Assembly (NCBI GenBank): GCA_963930655.1
Contig: OZ005600.1
Coordinates: 6,017,501 to 6,081,500, forward strand
Reading direction: 5' to 3'
Source: Myrica gale
Taxonomy: Eukaryota; Streptophyta; Magnoliopsida; Fagales; Myricaceae
DNA: 64,000 bases
In this document: in pieces, positions 1 through 12,703 of the stretch
How the letters are laid out: each line of letters begins with the position of its first letter
Numbering within the stretch: position 1 is the stretch's first letter
The notes under the pieces: model-generated
What the model was told of the DNA's origin: nothing
Seen by the model: only the letters and a program-made list of their open reading frames with translations
The model's database searches: none
Program-made: the position numbers and the translations under genes

Positions 1-202
1 AATAATTCGGTCAATAGTATTTGTTGTCTAATTAGCGACAATCCGTAATACTTCTAATGCATTGGGTTCAACCGGATAATTTTTTTTTCTAAGCAACCGG
101 ATAATTGGGTTATATTAAAATTTGAAATTGAACATGTGCAACGGTCTCTTACCACACGCATAGCTAATTTTATTACTACGAAGAATTAATTTAGGGTCAA
201 TT

Positions 203-839
203 AGGGGTGGTTAACCGTAGCGTACGTGACGATTTGAAAAAAATCGTCACCGTCACCGCAATTGACGGAATCACATAATAGACACAGTCACCGCACCGCT
301 AAAGCACAATAACCGTCATTGCCGGTGACGGTATTAACGGTAACGGTTATACGATAACCGCTTAAACCGTATAACCGTTGTGCAAAAAACAAATTTCCTT
401 GAGCTTTTTCACTTTTTTCACTATTTTAGGCTGTTTAAATCTCCAGCATAATATCATAATCAATAATAATATCAAATAGAAAAATATCATAACATATTCA
501 AATATAATATCATAATCATTAACAATCATACACAAATATAAAACTGTCCAAAATTATAACATAATATCATATTTAAACATAAAGACTAAAGTCTAATAAA
601 AGTGTTCAACAATGTGACATAAACCAACTAACATATTCCAAAAAAAGCCCAACAAAAGTATGTCACAATCAATAATCATCTCAAGTCTCAACTAGGAGTG
701 GTTAACGGTAGTGTAGGTGACGGTTTGACAAAAATCGTCACCGCACCGCTAAGACACAATAACCGCCCTTATCGGTAACGGTAGCGGTAACAGTTTTAGA
801 GATCAAAACGGTAATTGCCGGTGCAAATGAACACCCCTA
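203..839. mobile_element. hAT-like MITE, copy 1 (637 bp)
   Basis: The element begins TAGGGGTGG and ends CACCCCTA, so the ends are short inverted repeats of the type found in plant hAT elements. It is flanked by an 8-bp target duplication, GGGTCAAT at 195-202 and GGGTCAAC at 840-847 (one difference). The subterminal parts are rich in short alternating motifs such as GGTGACGGT and ACCGTCACC, which can fold back. The centre (about 430-680) is AT-rich and carries no coding capacity, so it is non-autonomous. A second copy of the left end sequence lies inside it at about 691-790. Confidence 0.75.
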
Positions 840-912
840 GGGTCAACCAGTTGATTGACATTCTTTGACTAACTGATTCATTATTGCTATGAAGAATTAA
901 TTTAGGGTCAAC

Positions 913-1339
913 TAGGGGTGGTTAACGGTAGTGTAGGTGACAGTTTGGCAAAAACCGTCACCGCAATTGACGGAATCACATAATTGACACCGTCACCGCA
1001 CCGCTAAAGCACAATAACCGCCATTGCCGGTGACAGTATTAACGGTAACGGTTATACGATAACCGCTTAAACCGTATAATCGTTGTGCAAAAAAAAATTC
1101 CTTGAGCTTTTTCATTTTTTCACTATTTTAGGCTGTTTAAATTTCACCAACTAACGTATTCCAACAAAAGTATGTCACAATCAATAATCATCTCAAGTCT
1201 CAACTAGGAGTGGTTAACGGTAGTGTAGGTGACGGTTTGGCAAAAATCGTCACCGCACCGCTAAGACACAATAACCGCCCTTACCGGTAACGGTTTTAGC
1301 GGTTAAAACGATAACTGTCGGTGCAAATGAACACCCCTA
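913..1339. mobile_element. hAT-like MITE, copy 2 (427 bp, internally deleted)
   Basis: Same ends as copy 1, flanked by GGGTCAAC (905-912) and AGGTCAAC (1340-1347). Relative to copy 1 it lacks about 210 bp of the AT-rich centre. The DNA between the copies (840-912) is repeated after copy 2 (1340-1410) and again, partly, to about 1460. The simplest reading is that one insertion and its flank were duplicated in tandem, rather than two independent insertions. Confidence 0.72.
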
Positions 1340-2518
1340 AGGTCAACCAGTTGATTGACATTCTTTGACTAACTAATTCATTATTACTATGAAGAATTAA
1401 TTTAGGGTCACAACCAGTTGATTGACCTTCTTTAACTAACTGATTCATTTTTTTTGAGAGATATCGGGTCATTATTATTGAGGACAATTTTTATTGTTTT
1501 TTTTTATAGTAATCCACAGATTTCAGGTTAAGGTAACTTCAGTCCAATGTCTGGTGGAGTTATATATCCCAAGTCAAAGGATTGAGAATTTCAAAGCCAC
1601 TATATCTTACTTTCGTTGATTTTAGATATTTGGTCAGATTCAGTAAAAGCATCATTACGTCGGTCACGAAGGAAGAAAACAAAAAACAAAACCAAAAAGT
1701 GGCTGCCTATCTTGAATTTTTTACCTTCCAAATTTCGGGGCAGAAACCTGTCCAATGAAGACTGGAGTAGAAAATGAACGTTTGAAAAGCACTCTAAAAG
1801 TGATTTTGAAATACAGTCAAGCATTTGCTTGCATTTTTTGACCTTACGCCCAAAAAGCATGTCGTCTACCATCTACCAAGTTGAAGGGTTAAAGGGTTAG
1901 CTGTTAAAATTAGATTAAAGATTCTCCATAATTGTCTGCACACAGTAGATATACTGTAAGTATTAAATGCTCACGAGTTCCCGTATTAATGCTATAATCT
2001 CCAAAATCCAATCTAATAAAATCCCCTCTTTTCTTTTCTTTTTTGGTTCGTAGTCATCGATCTTCCTTTTTTTCTCATTTTTTCCTCCACCGAATAAGCA
2101 TCCTTCCTTGCCCCCACAAAGAAATAGAATATGAAACTCGAAGAAAATAAGAAATATTTGACTGCAAATTATGTATAAGACATGATCCTTTTCTGCCGGG
2201 GCAGCAGAGCGGAAAAATATTAAGAATTTGGGCCGGGGGATTATAACACATCACATAGCAGTAGCATAACAACATTCCTAGTTTCAGATATTGGCATGAA
2301 ACTCGGACAAATCATTTCAAAAACAACGGAAACTTTATACACCGAAGGAGAGAATAGTCTGCCCTTGTATACGAATGGACTCAAGAGTGGCTTCACAACT
2401 TCAGAGATCATACATAAAGGAAAAGTTGGTTCACGCTATTACATACAAAGCGACATATAGACCTTAGATATCATCTGATAGACGCACTGCGTTCTTTGCC
2501 CGTCTATGTTTCTAGAGC

Positions 2519-4436
2519 TCATCTCAAACTCATTGCAGGCCATGGAGTCGTGCCGGTGGCTGGCAGCGCAGGTCGTATAATAGGGACCCGTCTCACCACC
2601 GAAAAGGCTTCATTAAGACGTGCAGCACGGCTCATGAACTGTGATACCTTCTGCAAAGTGTTCAGTAAAATATAAGTGGTTGACAGTCTACCTTTACCTT
2701 AAATCAAATGTCATAGGATTATCTTAAACAGAAAGTTCTATAAGTTTATACCGGGGGATGAGCCACAGTGATTGAGTCACTCACATGCAACGCAACAAGA
2801 AGCAAATCAAGCAAAACCCCATGGAACTCACAATATGCAAATATGGAAGAGAGCACATTTCTTCAGATGCATATGACAACATACTTTGCGGTCTCAGGTG
2901 TTTTCCATATTTATATTAATTTAAGAGGAAACGAAAGAGGTTGTACATGGTAACATAAGTTCTCTCACCGCCACCAGATCAAAGGAAAATATAAGTTAAT
3001 CAAAGTATGAGCCTAGTTTCCCTGAAATAGATGTGGAACTATTGGCTAAAAGTTTAAGACCAACTGAGTCTCAGGCCTCAGATACCAGAAAACAAAACGA
3101 ATCAAACCTAAATATTTGGGCAGACCTTGGAAACCTCCTTCCAACGCAACTATCACTTTTCCTTAAATCTAATGAATATCTCATCCTCCTGCTCAAAGTA
3201 TAACACATCCCCAACATAACATCCAGTACATGCTTGATCCACGACTTCAACTTTCGTCTATTTCCCATCCCAAACGACAAGTTAGACACGGCTTATGATG
3301 GTTTCCAAGAGCACGACGTTTTGAACCAGAAGCCTTAGGTTTCCCACTAGACAAAAACTAAAATAACAAGGAAATTAACTCAAAATAAATGTTTGCATAG
3401 TTTCAAAAACATTCGCATTTTCAATTTCTTGGTCTTAGAAAAAGTCCCAACAAAAAACAAAAACAAAGAGAGCCAAATAGATGTAAAAACTGACCTTATC
3501 ATCAACAGTAACCTTCAGCTGCAAGCTCTGGCTCTTTCTCTTCATCTTATACAGTCTCCTCCCCAAGACAACGAATCCCAGCACTGCGGCGGCCACGGAG
3601 AAAGACCAAACCGGACTAACTTTAAAAACACAATACTTCAGGATCTCAAGAGGAACTCTCCACCAAACTACCCTCCTGCTGTTTCCCTCACCATCTGATT
3701 TTGCATCTTTCACTTCTGCAACCACCTCAGATTTGTTCTCCATCGAGCTGTTTACACCATCCAAATCGCCCGAAATCTCCAAAACGTCTCGTTGCTTCTC
3801 ATAATCATCCCCCAATTTCATCGAGACCATTCCGTCTGCGCTAGAATCAGCCCAGAAGTTGCTGGAATCCTTATCCTCGGTTTGGATTTCTCCGAATTCT
3901 TCAAAGCCCACTTGGATTTTCGCGTTTTGCGTGGAACCCAACTCCTGCATCAAATCAAAGTCGCTAAATTTAATGTCATCGGAGCCGAACTTACCCAATT
4001 TTTCATTACCAGCTTTCATTTCTTCAGTTCCTTCAAAACCCACTTGACTTTTTGCAGTTTCTCCAAAACCTTTAGCATCGAAATCACCAACCTTACGCTC
4101 CTCGGAACGATCGCTGCTCGAATCGGACCAGAATTCGCCCGAGTTTTTCATCGCATACCGTGTCTCAGACCCGGGATCGATCCAACTCGGATTATCCGAG
4201 TCAACCTCGCTCACATCACCCTCCGCAGGAGTCTTGGCATACCTATCCTGATTCTCAAGCGAGAAGTAATCGGACCTGATCAAGCCCTCCGAGCCACCCT
4301 CGATTGCATCAAAATTCCTCGGGGTTTCGTCAGACTCGGAGGAGTCAACCAGGTCAGCACCGTCCAAGCTCATCGGGCCAGTGTCCGAGTTATGGAGCAC
4401 CTCCCAGTCTTGGAACTCGCCAGCCTCTGCTTCCAT
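2519..4436 (-). CDS. DUF6821 (At4g13530-like) membrane-anchored protein
   Basis: Two coding exons on the minus strand: 4436-3495 and 2650-2519, joined at AAG|GT and CAG|AAG in phase 0, giving 357 residues. The C-terminal third (about residues 258-357) matches my memory of the plant DUF6821 family: a WWRVPLEILKYCVF block, a single hydrophobic segment at about 276-292, a basic KMKRK stretch, and a conserved tail ending PWPAMSLR. The first 250 residues are acidic, Ser/Asp-rich and probably disordered, with repeated short units (FWSDSSSD/FWADSSAD and KSQVGFE/KIQVGFE). Residues 11-14 (WEVL) fit a W-x-x-L ATG8-interacting motif in acidic context, which is only an inference. The function of the family is not established. 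Start: first ATG of the frame. Confidence 0.88.
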
Positions 4437-7400
4437 CTCGTTCGTTTTGGAGGATCAAACCGAAAATATAAAGAAATCAATCCCTAACCCTAACATTGAA
4501 GTACTTCTTATTGGCAGGAAAGGTAAGGTCGCTGATGGTTTTCAAGCCAACCCCACTTTCTCACTAGATTTTACTCTTTGGATTCCCTGTCTACGGCCCA
4601 CAGCAATAATCAAAGATGCGCTACAGTATTCAAAATGAACCACGTTTCACTTCAGATACCATTCATACAAGGTAAGACATAGTTCCACGGACACACTTGG
4701 AATCTACACCAATGACCTTGAGACACGCAATGCATAAGAGTGAGATCAGAAGTTGCGGAATTTTACCAAAAATTACCGGGATATACTTTTCTAAGTTTTC
4801 TTGACACAGGAGAATATAGAAGGGGTGGGGGAACAAGACAACCAACAAAGTTTAATGAGAGGTACGAAGATGAGGATAAAGTCCAAAGGTTTTGATAAGG
4901 TGACAGGGGCTATTGGGAAATAGCTGAGACTGCCCAATTGAACGGAGACAGACGACGAATAGTGTTACCTAACTATTTTAACCTTCCCAATTCGTCTTTT
5001 GTGTTCAGAACTCGACGGGAAGTGGCAGACAAGGAGAACGGTATATACCCATCTGTTCAATTGCTGCATAATGTATCAGAGGTTTTGGTGACAGAGATGT
5101 TTGAGAGTTGACGTTTGGAATGAGTTTTGTGAAACTCACCGTTTATGAGAAGGTAGACGGACAGTTTCTGCAATGTTAACTCCTCTACTCTTAATAAGCT
5201 GTTTTATTAGACGGAAGGTTCTGGTACCGTCGGTTTTTCCACTTACTATTATTATGCCGTTTTGTTGGGTGTGGTGGGTAGCTTCCAGTTCCTTAAATTC
5301 GTTGATGAGGCCGCCGGTCGGACCCCCTGAAGGCCTAATCCTAGAGTAATAAAACCATGGGATTGGATTCAAGTCTTAAAGAATATTTGGTAGCTTTTCT
5401 TTCTCTTTTCCTTTTTTTTAATAATTTTTTTCTTTTCTTTTGGTCAAGAACTTTGTCAACGGTTGATCCAAAACCAGAAAGCAACAAAACGCAAATGCAA
5501 AATGTCAAAAGTCCTTTCAAACTTTCTTATCTTACACTTGGAATATTAAATGGAAGCAAATCTTATATAAATAATAATGTTTTGTGACATGTTTTAAGCC
5601 TCTCAAAGTGGACCTGTAAAATCATACGGCAGTTCCTTTCTACTTTAACTGCCGCTTGAAGCGTTCAAACAAGGAAAGAATATTCGTAATGGTTTTTTTT
5701 TTCTGAGCCACATCAAAGTAAAAAAAAAAAAAAAGCAAACAAATTCCCAACTGGGGCAGGGGAAACGAGCCTACTGACACTAATGAAATAGAACGATCCA
5801 TCAAACAAGCAGGTGTATGATTTTTAATAAAGACAATACTTAAGACTATTAAATGCCTACTAGTACTATGAGAAAATAAATCATATATAATTTTTTGTCC
5901 CCCCCAAAACCCAATCCAACGTGACGAAATTTATAGGGATAGCGGTCGATTTTCCTTCGTAATATATCCATTTGCATGTACCTCGTATCTTAACCTTATC
6001 TGAAAATAGAAAAACTTTACATATTTCTAAAATGTGGGAAATTGAAAATTTGGTCACTAGGTTTATACAACACTGACGATTAAGTCACTAGATTTTATTT
6101 TTTGACAATATGGTCACTGAAAATATATAGTTGTGATAATCTAGTATTTTCGTCAAACCTCCGTTAAATTTTTAACTGGAATAGCGGTCAATCGGTTTAT
6201 TTACCGTTGAGGCAAAGGTAACTTGTAGCGGTCAACCTCTACGACAACATTATATTCCGTTAAAAATTAACGGAGATTTGACGGAAATACCAGATTATCA
6301 CAATTATATATTCTCAGTGATCATATTGTCAAAAAATGAAATTTAATGACTAAATTGTCAATTTTTTCTAAAATGTTAAACTGGACAAAATTATAAAACA
6401 CGTATGCATCTCGGACCATATTAATTTCGTGCTATTATATATTACGTACTATGTTCATGCATGCTTAAGGAAAAATTAACAAACCAGGAAGAGCAAAACA
6501 CAATAGATAAATTACATTATGTGGGCTCTAAATATATCCAAGGGCATGGTCCATGGAGCTCAGCCTGTCCACAGGGAAAAGAACTATTCGTCTCATTGAA
6601 TTTATAATTCCTCCCCCATAAAAGTACGAACATTAAATATATTTAAAATAGTTGAACTTTACCGGGCAATTATTCCAGGACAGCTCTCCCCGTTACGTTA
6701 GCATCTTTAATTGGAAAGGTTTCCGTAAAGAAGAAATAACCAGAAAGTGGGGGTGCCCACACCCCCCGAATATAATACGTTGTAGATCTCTGTATATATA
6801 ATGAAAGATGTCATGGGCCTTACACGTGGGAACTTTTAATAAGAATGTGTGGCGGAAGTTGAAGCGGTCCATTTTCTCATTAAATCACCGGCCCATTAAC
6901 TATAAAAGTACTCGCCATCTCTGCCTCCAAATTGGTTCGACTCAGGGAGGCGATTAATTGAGCACAACTCCTTCTGGCATATCACTTCGAAGTGTCCCAT
7001 TTTCTTCCATTAATACCAAATTTCATGATGTTGAGTTTGGCAATCGAAGTAGGAGTGGTCAAGCTTGGTAGAACGAGACCCTAACCTAAGGTTCGCGCCA
7101 ATTTTGGTTTATATGTCCGACAATGCCTGCCTGCCTCCGATTCTCGTCGAGGTGGAAGAGTAATTAAACCTTCAATAATCTCATGTATCATAGCATCATT
7201 AGTTTATGAGCACCAGATAAAATGTACAAAACTTTGAATCCTACACAGAATTAAACTATGCAAGTTTACAAACCTTATTTTGGAAGCAATTGATCCCAAA
7301 ATAATCAATGGCATTCTTTGAACCAAATTGCCCCCAATATCCGCACTTCTGGTGCTACAAAGAGAGTACATAACCTTCACAGGCATGTCACAAATGGTGG

Positions 7401-7450
7401 ACGGTTTACCAAATATCTGGCTGTGAGTTATGATATGCTCAATAGTTTGT
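4437..7450. other. Intergenic region between two minus-strand genes
   Basis: No gene supported. The part just above 4436 is the likely 5' UTR and promoter of the DUF6821 gene. A 78-codon minus-strand frame at 5136-5372 opens with TTG, has no ATG at its start and is not called. 6075-6359 holds a fold-back element. The rest is AT-rich. The last part, about 7000-7450, is probably the 3' flank of the histidyl-tRNA synthetase gene. Confidence 0.55.
6075..6359. repeat. Fold-back MITE-like element
   Basis: The left arm (6075-6176) and right arm (6259-6359) are imperfect inverted repeats of about 100 bp. Both contain the cores TTTTTTGACAATATG and TTGTGATAATCT in opposite orientation, and both end inside at a TTAACGG-type sequence. 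The spacer is about 80 bp. It has no coding capacity. I could not fix a target-site duplication, so the outer limits are uncertain. Confidence 0.65.
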
Positions 7451-10400
7451 TCATTGGTTCAACCGTCTTTTCAGTTCCTCGACAACTCTACTTCTAGGAA
7501 TTGCTTCCTCTTTAGCTGCCTCAACATCTTTTAGCTTCACCGTTCCTTCATTCAGTTCCCGCTCCCCAACAATAATCATCCATGGGATCCTTGATTCTCT
7601 AGCACGGTCTATGTGCTTCATCACTCTTTTATTGACGAGATATTCAGCTTTCACTTTGGCACTCCACAGTTCGGTTGCCAGCTCTGCAGCTAGAGTCAGG
7701 TCATCCCCCAGTATACTCACTAGGACCTCCGTCTTTGTTGCTCGTGCTGTCTGCCAAACCACCCAAAAAGTGGACGGAAATAACACATCAGCAACTTTTG
7801 GGCAAATGCAACTGTTGCTAGAAAGGATTTTGTAAGAGCGAACAGCACTCATAAACTACACAGAACCATCTGATATTTGCGTGCCAAACTGATCACTAAT
7901 AGAAAAAGATTATAAAAAAGCATATGCTAATTCTGTATTACATGGCTTTTTAGGGAGGAGAAAGTGTTATTTAACTCAAAGACAGCTGACCATTTCGAAC
8001 TGAAATAAAACATCTATTTTCTAGTGGCAGGAAGTTCAATGAAGAGTGAAGACAGTACAAAGGACTATACCGGAATCAAAAATCCAAATTAAGAGCTAAA
8101 CAAATTAAGAAAAGCACATCAAGCGCAGTACCTGGTTCTGGTCTTTCTGAAGCTGCTCCATTATGGTAAATACTCGCTCGATTCCAAGACTGACACCAAC
8201 TGCTGGAACCTGCTTTGTACCAAACATCCCTATAAGGTTGTCATAACGTCCACCGGCAGCAATTGAGCCAACCTGAGGTCACGAGAAAGTCAATCACGTT
8301 AACCTGGAACAATACATATTCAATACAAGGCAGCAACTACAAGATGACAATCCCTATGGCTTGCAACCCGAGTAATGTTGAGGAGAGTGATTTTTATTTT
8401 ATTTTTTGAAAACCGGGGCATTGGGGGGGGGGGGGGGGATACTCTTCCAAACTGAAAATTAGAGTTAAAGCCAGTCCATTTTCAGATTTTACTTGAGCAC
8501 AAGATCTTTAAACTATGAAAGAGATAAATGGACATCCAAGATCTTTAAATGGACATCCACGACAGCTACACGAGGAAATCCAATGAAGTTTTGATATATA
8601 CTATTCAATATATGATGCAACCAATACAAAACTGACCACAAATAGAAATCTGGTAGGAGGGAATGCACTAGCCATGCCCGCTCTTTAGTTACAACAATGT
8701 AGCAAGAAACAGGCACATTTTCCCTTTGCAGTTAAATTACAAGTTAATTCAACATCTACTGGTTCTCTCGTCTAGTATTTTGGCCAGTTGATTCTACTTC
8801 TACAGACTAGCAGTACTACGATGATATTCAATTGAAAAGAACCCACAGTTTATATTATAAAAGAGTCATGGGCATTATTATGGGAGGAGTGATTATACAG
8901 ATTTCCATAGAAAGCAAGATGAACAATGAAAAATCCAGGCAATTCTTACAAATTACCTGTGTACCACCTTTAAACACAGCCTCAAATATGACTCCAGTAT
9001 AATAATCAAGACCTCTGGCAAGACTCAAGTCAAAAACCACTTTATCAATACACTTGGACTTATCAAGAGCTTTAAATAAAATATCCAGTTCATTCAGAGC
9101 ATCAACAGATCCACTGTGTCCTAAGAACTTGCTGCCCTCCTGCTTCAGTTTAGATAATAATTCCAAAGGGGATCCCCTTTCCTTCACAAGAGTACCAATT
9201 GCATCTGCTATCTCAGCAGTTAAGCCCTTCTCATCCACCTAGCAATAATTTACAAGAAATGCGTATCACCAAACATTTAAACGGCATACTATAATAAGCA
9301 AAAGGAATATGTAAGAAATATATTATACCAACATGGTTACAAAGAGCTCATAATAGATTATAGAATTATGCTTCCTAGTGGAAATGTTGAATTACTAGGT
9401 CCATTATTATTCTCGACAGTTACCCTCATAGAGGTAAGAAAATGGAAAATACTGCAACAGTTTCCACAGAAAATACAACTTATTAGGTCTTCAATACATG
9501 TTTCCAGCCTGCTACCTCCAAGTAGGAGCAGGGTAGGCCTTATGTCACATATATACGGAAGATCAGACCATATACGTACAACTGCTCTTACCATCTCTTT
9601 CTTTATCTGTTCAAAAGATTGCTTATCTAACTTGTCAATACTTGAACAGATGGTTCTGAACTTTTCTGATGGCACTCCACAAATGTCCAACATTCCATCC
9701 AGTAACTTCCGATGATTTAACTTGATCTGCAGAGAGGAATATAAACAAATAAAAAATGTTAGCAAAATTCTAGAAAACACTTTAAAGAAGGTTTTCCACC
9801 AGACTATGCAAGGAACATTTTGAATTAGGATCTTTGGTGAGCTGATGGTACAAAGAATATGTTTGGATCCAAAGATCCAAATAGCTCAAAATTGTTTTAG
9901 GCTTTAAAAACTCAAGTTCAATGGCATTGCTGTCATCACATAGCTGAAAAGGAATCTAGGAATGTAGGATGCATCTTGGATTCTGCTTCAGTGATAAAAA
10001 CAACTTATAGAGATTCGAATTTCTAATAAATAGGTAACTAGACTAAAGTTATTCTTGTTAGAAAACTGAACCACAAAACTAGATGTTAGGTGCAAGAACT
10101 ATATCACTTATGCATAACTGAACATCAGTATGAATATCACACGGGCCCAATGTATTGAAAATTGTACGAACCCAGATAGCAGAAGAAATTGAGGTTACCT
10201 CGTAATCTCCAATGTTAAGTTCATCAAGGAGTTCTGTCAAAATTTTAACAACCTCGAAATCTGGCCCCATTTTTTCGTATTGGCCAGCAATGTCAAAATC
10301 ACACTGATAAAATTCACGGTATCTTCCCTTAGATGGGTTATCCCTCCGGTAAACCTTAGCTATCTGGTATCTTTTAAACGATGTGAGACCATTCATAGCC

Positions 10401-12703
10401 ACATACCTAGCAAACGGTACAGTTAAGTCATACCGCAAAGAAAGAAGCTCTCCACCCTGCCAAGATTTTTAATCGAAAATCATTTTACAGTGCCAAAAGA
10501 TGAAAGGGAGTGACTAAATTCCCTTTCTCATTGTAGGAAAATTAAAACCAATAAAAACGTAATAATGGGTAAAGAAATATGACTTGACTTGAACCAACAA
10601 AAAATCAAACATTTACCTGATCAGCAAGATCATAAATCAACTTTGAATCTTCCCCGTATTTTCCCATGAGAGTTTCTCTCAATTCAAAAGCTGGAGTATC
10701 CAAGGCCGTAGCACCATGCCTCTCAAAGACCTCCTCAATAATTGAAAAGGCTCTCTTTCTTATGGTCATTTGCTCTTTTGCAAAATCACGAGTACCCTAT
10801 TTTCCAGAATATGCTTACAGTCAGAATGCTAAGGATGGATTGAAGGGGAGAAAAAAATTGACAACAAGACAGCTAGAAAGTACTAAAACTGAACAAAACC
10901 AAACATGAAGACAACAGATTTATCATAAATTAAAATGAATAGAGTGTGAGGATTGCAATTCGATTGATGTAGAGAATTTGCTATATCCTTCCTTTATCAT
11001 CCATGAAATAAAATTTTATTAACCAAAACGTTTGAAAAAAAAAACAGCTCAAACTGGCACCTATTTCAGCAATAGCCTCAACATGTTAGCTTAAAAGCAC
11101 ACAAACAGCATTATGCTGTCAACATATCCAAATATTCCCCCCTAGAAAACACTGTCAACCAAAAACTCTCCATCAATTGAAGAGATAGACATGCTTTAAT
11201 TGTTTGCACTAAAGAGCAAGAAGATAATATTCAAATCCTACCGTTCAGTTTCTATAATACAAATGGTTTCAGTATCTTATTTCCCCCACTTTCTCCAAAG
11301 AAAGTAAAGTAAAAATCACCCAAAACCATCCAAAGAATTTGAATGATGGATTTCGGGAATGTGATAATCACCTTTGGTAGCTTGGGCAGTCTCCTACTTT
11401 CATTGCTTTCCACAATCTCCTTCACCTTCTGCAACAAAGTGTCAAAATCCTGGTCCTTCGGGTCTAAAAGCAACAAAAGATCCTCCACCCATTTCTCCAA
11501 CCCTGAACCCTCAATTGCAACCCCTTCCTTACCCTGCAACCTGTCCTTAATCAATTGCACAATCACACTAGTCCCCTTCCCCAACACCACCTTCTTCTTC
11601 TTCTCACTCTTCTTCTCCACCTTTACATTCCCTCCACCATTCGCTTCAACACCCTTTTCACTCTTCTCCCTCCATTCCACACCCTCAAGCGCAAAGAAAG
11701 CGGTTATCACCTCCCACGCCACGATGTTCCACACCATTCCCAACAAAACATTCACTTCGTGCACAAATTTTTCATGATCCTCCAACAACCCCAATTCCGA
11801 AACCAACTTAAACCCACTTGTAAAGCGCGCACTACTCGGGCATTTCCCTTCAAACAAACCCGCCAAACTTGACCGCAAATTCACGTCAGCGATCGAATCC
11901 AAATTCGATTTCGCGCGGTTCAAGCTACACTTCCCCAAGTCATACAGCGGCAACAACACAGACCGCACCGCCAAACCCTCCGCATTCGCCAACTTTACGC
12001 TCGAATTCAACTCGACTCGCGTCTTGGAGTGCACCAGCTTCACTATCTCTCTCCAACTCCCGTGAACTTTGGGAATTTTTGAGAACGACTCGCTCTGAAC
12101 CTTACCGACCAATTTTGACCCATTGAGCAAAACCTTCATATCACTGGCAACCCCAACCTCCTCCTTAGCTGAAACCCCGTCCCCCGAATCCATAGAATTG
12201 AATGCCGCCACGTCGGCTCGTGAAGCCTCGCACGAAATTGCGGCGAAGGCATCGACAATGGCCGATAACGCCGTGAATTCATGGTCCAAAATGGCAGAAA
12301 TGCCGTGCAAAGCGGCGGATGAATTCTGTAGCACAAAGAGTTCCTCCTGGGTCACATCGAGGGGCTCGAATTCTATTTGACACTTGGAATTCAAGGCTTC
12401 CGAGATTCGAACCGGGAGGACAGTACGAATGTTAGGGGAACTGGAGATGAGGAGCTTGTTTAGGAGGACGGTGAAGAAAGATCGGGATTCAAGTAGGTTT
12501 AGAGTTTCGGGGAGGCTGATTCGGTAATTGATAGATGGCGGCTGGTGATTGGCGGAGGAGGAGGAGGAGGCGAGCCTATCTAGCGCTGATGAGTCAATGC
12601 GCACTTGAGCGATACCAGTCGCAATGGCGTAAAGTGAGGATGATGAGAGAGATGAGCCCTTGCCTCCCAGGGAAATCACAGAGACTTCGGCTCTCTCCGC
12701 CAT
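7451..12703 (-). CDS. Histidyl-tRNA synthetase, cytosolic type
   Basis: Class II synthetase that charges tRNA-His with histidine. Seven coding exons: 12703-11372, 10796-10617, 10456-10199, 9726-9592, 9238-8957, 8272-8132 and 7750-7451. All six introns are phase 0, and the product is 875 residues. Exon 1 (1-444) is the long plant N-terminal extension. The catalytic core follows: motif 1 at 468-483 ([15 protein letters not shown]), motif 2 at about 531-562 with [18 protein letters not shown], HisA signature [10 protein letters not shown] at 708-717, His[10 protein letters not shown] at 734-742, and motif 3 around GVSLGIERV. The C-terminal exon (777-875) is the anticodon-binding domain. The frame stays open seven codons upstream of 12703 but starts there with GTG; the ATG at 12703 has a good context (GCCATGGCG) and is taken as the start. 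The length is near that of the Arabidopsis homologue At3g02760. Every signature residue block I looked for is present, so the gene appears intact. Confidence 0.96.
8423..8438. repeat. Poly-G run (16 G) in a histidyl-tRNA synthetase intron
   Basis: Sixteen consecutive G residues lie inside the intron between the exons at 8957-9238 and 8132-8272. Together with 19 C at 55596-55614 and 11 G at 56958-56968 in introns of the SGR2-type gene, these are places where length is easily misread. Confidence 0.9.

Larger units (their letters stand above)
1..2518. other. Intergenic region dominated by a duplicated MITE
   Basis: No gene is recognised here. The part from about 173 to 1460 is a tandem array built from a hAT-like miniature element plus its flanking DNA, described separately. 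The rest is AT-rich. A minus-strand reading frame with a true ATG at 1872 runs for 90 codons to 1600, but it has no recognisable domain and no neighbouring exon, so it is not called. The last part (about 1900-2518) is likely the 3' flank or 3' UTR of the minus-strand gene ending at 2519. Confidence 0.6.

Noticed and set aside
1600-1872. 90-codon minus-strand ATG frame
   Set aside because: A genuine ATG is present, but the frame has low-complexity hydrophobic content, no recognisable family and no neighbouring exon.
3792-4487. 231-codon plus-strand frame over the DUF6821 exon
   Set aside because: Antisense shadow of the Ser/Asp/Glu-rich coding exon; the sense product matches a known family.
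5136-5372. 78-codon minus-strand frame with protein-like composition
   Set aside because: It opens with TTG, has no ATG at or near its start, and no splice partner or domain was found.
11343-12380. Several plus-strand frames opposite the first histidyl-tRNA synthetase exon
   Set aside because: Shadows of a long GC-richer coding exon on the other strand.
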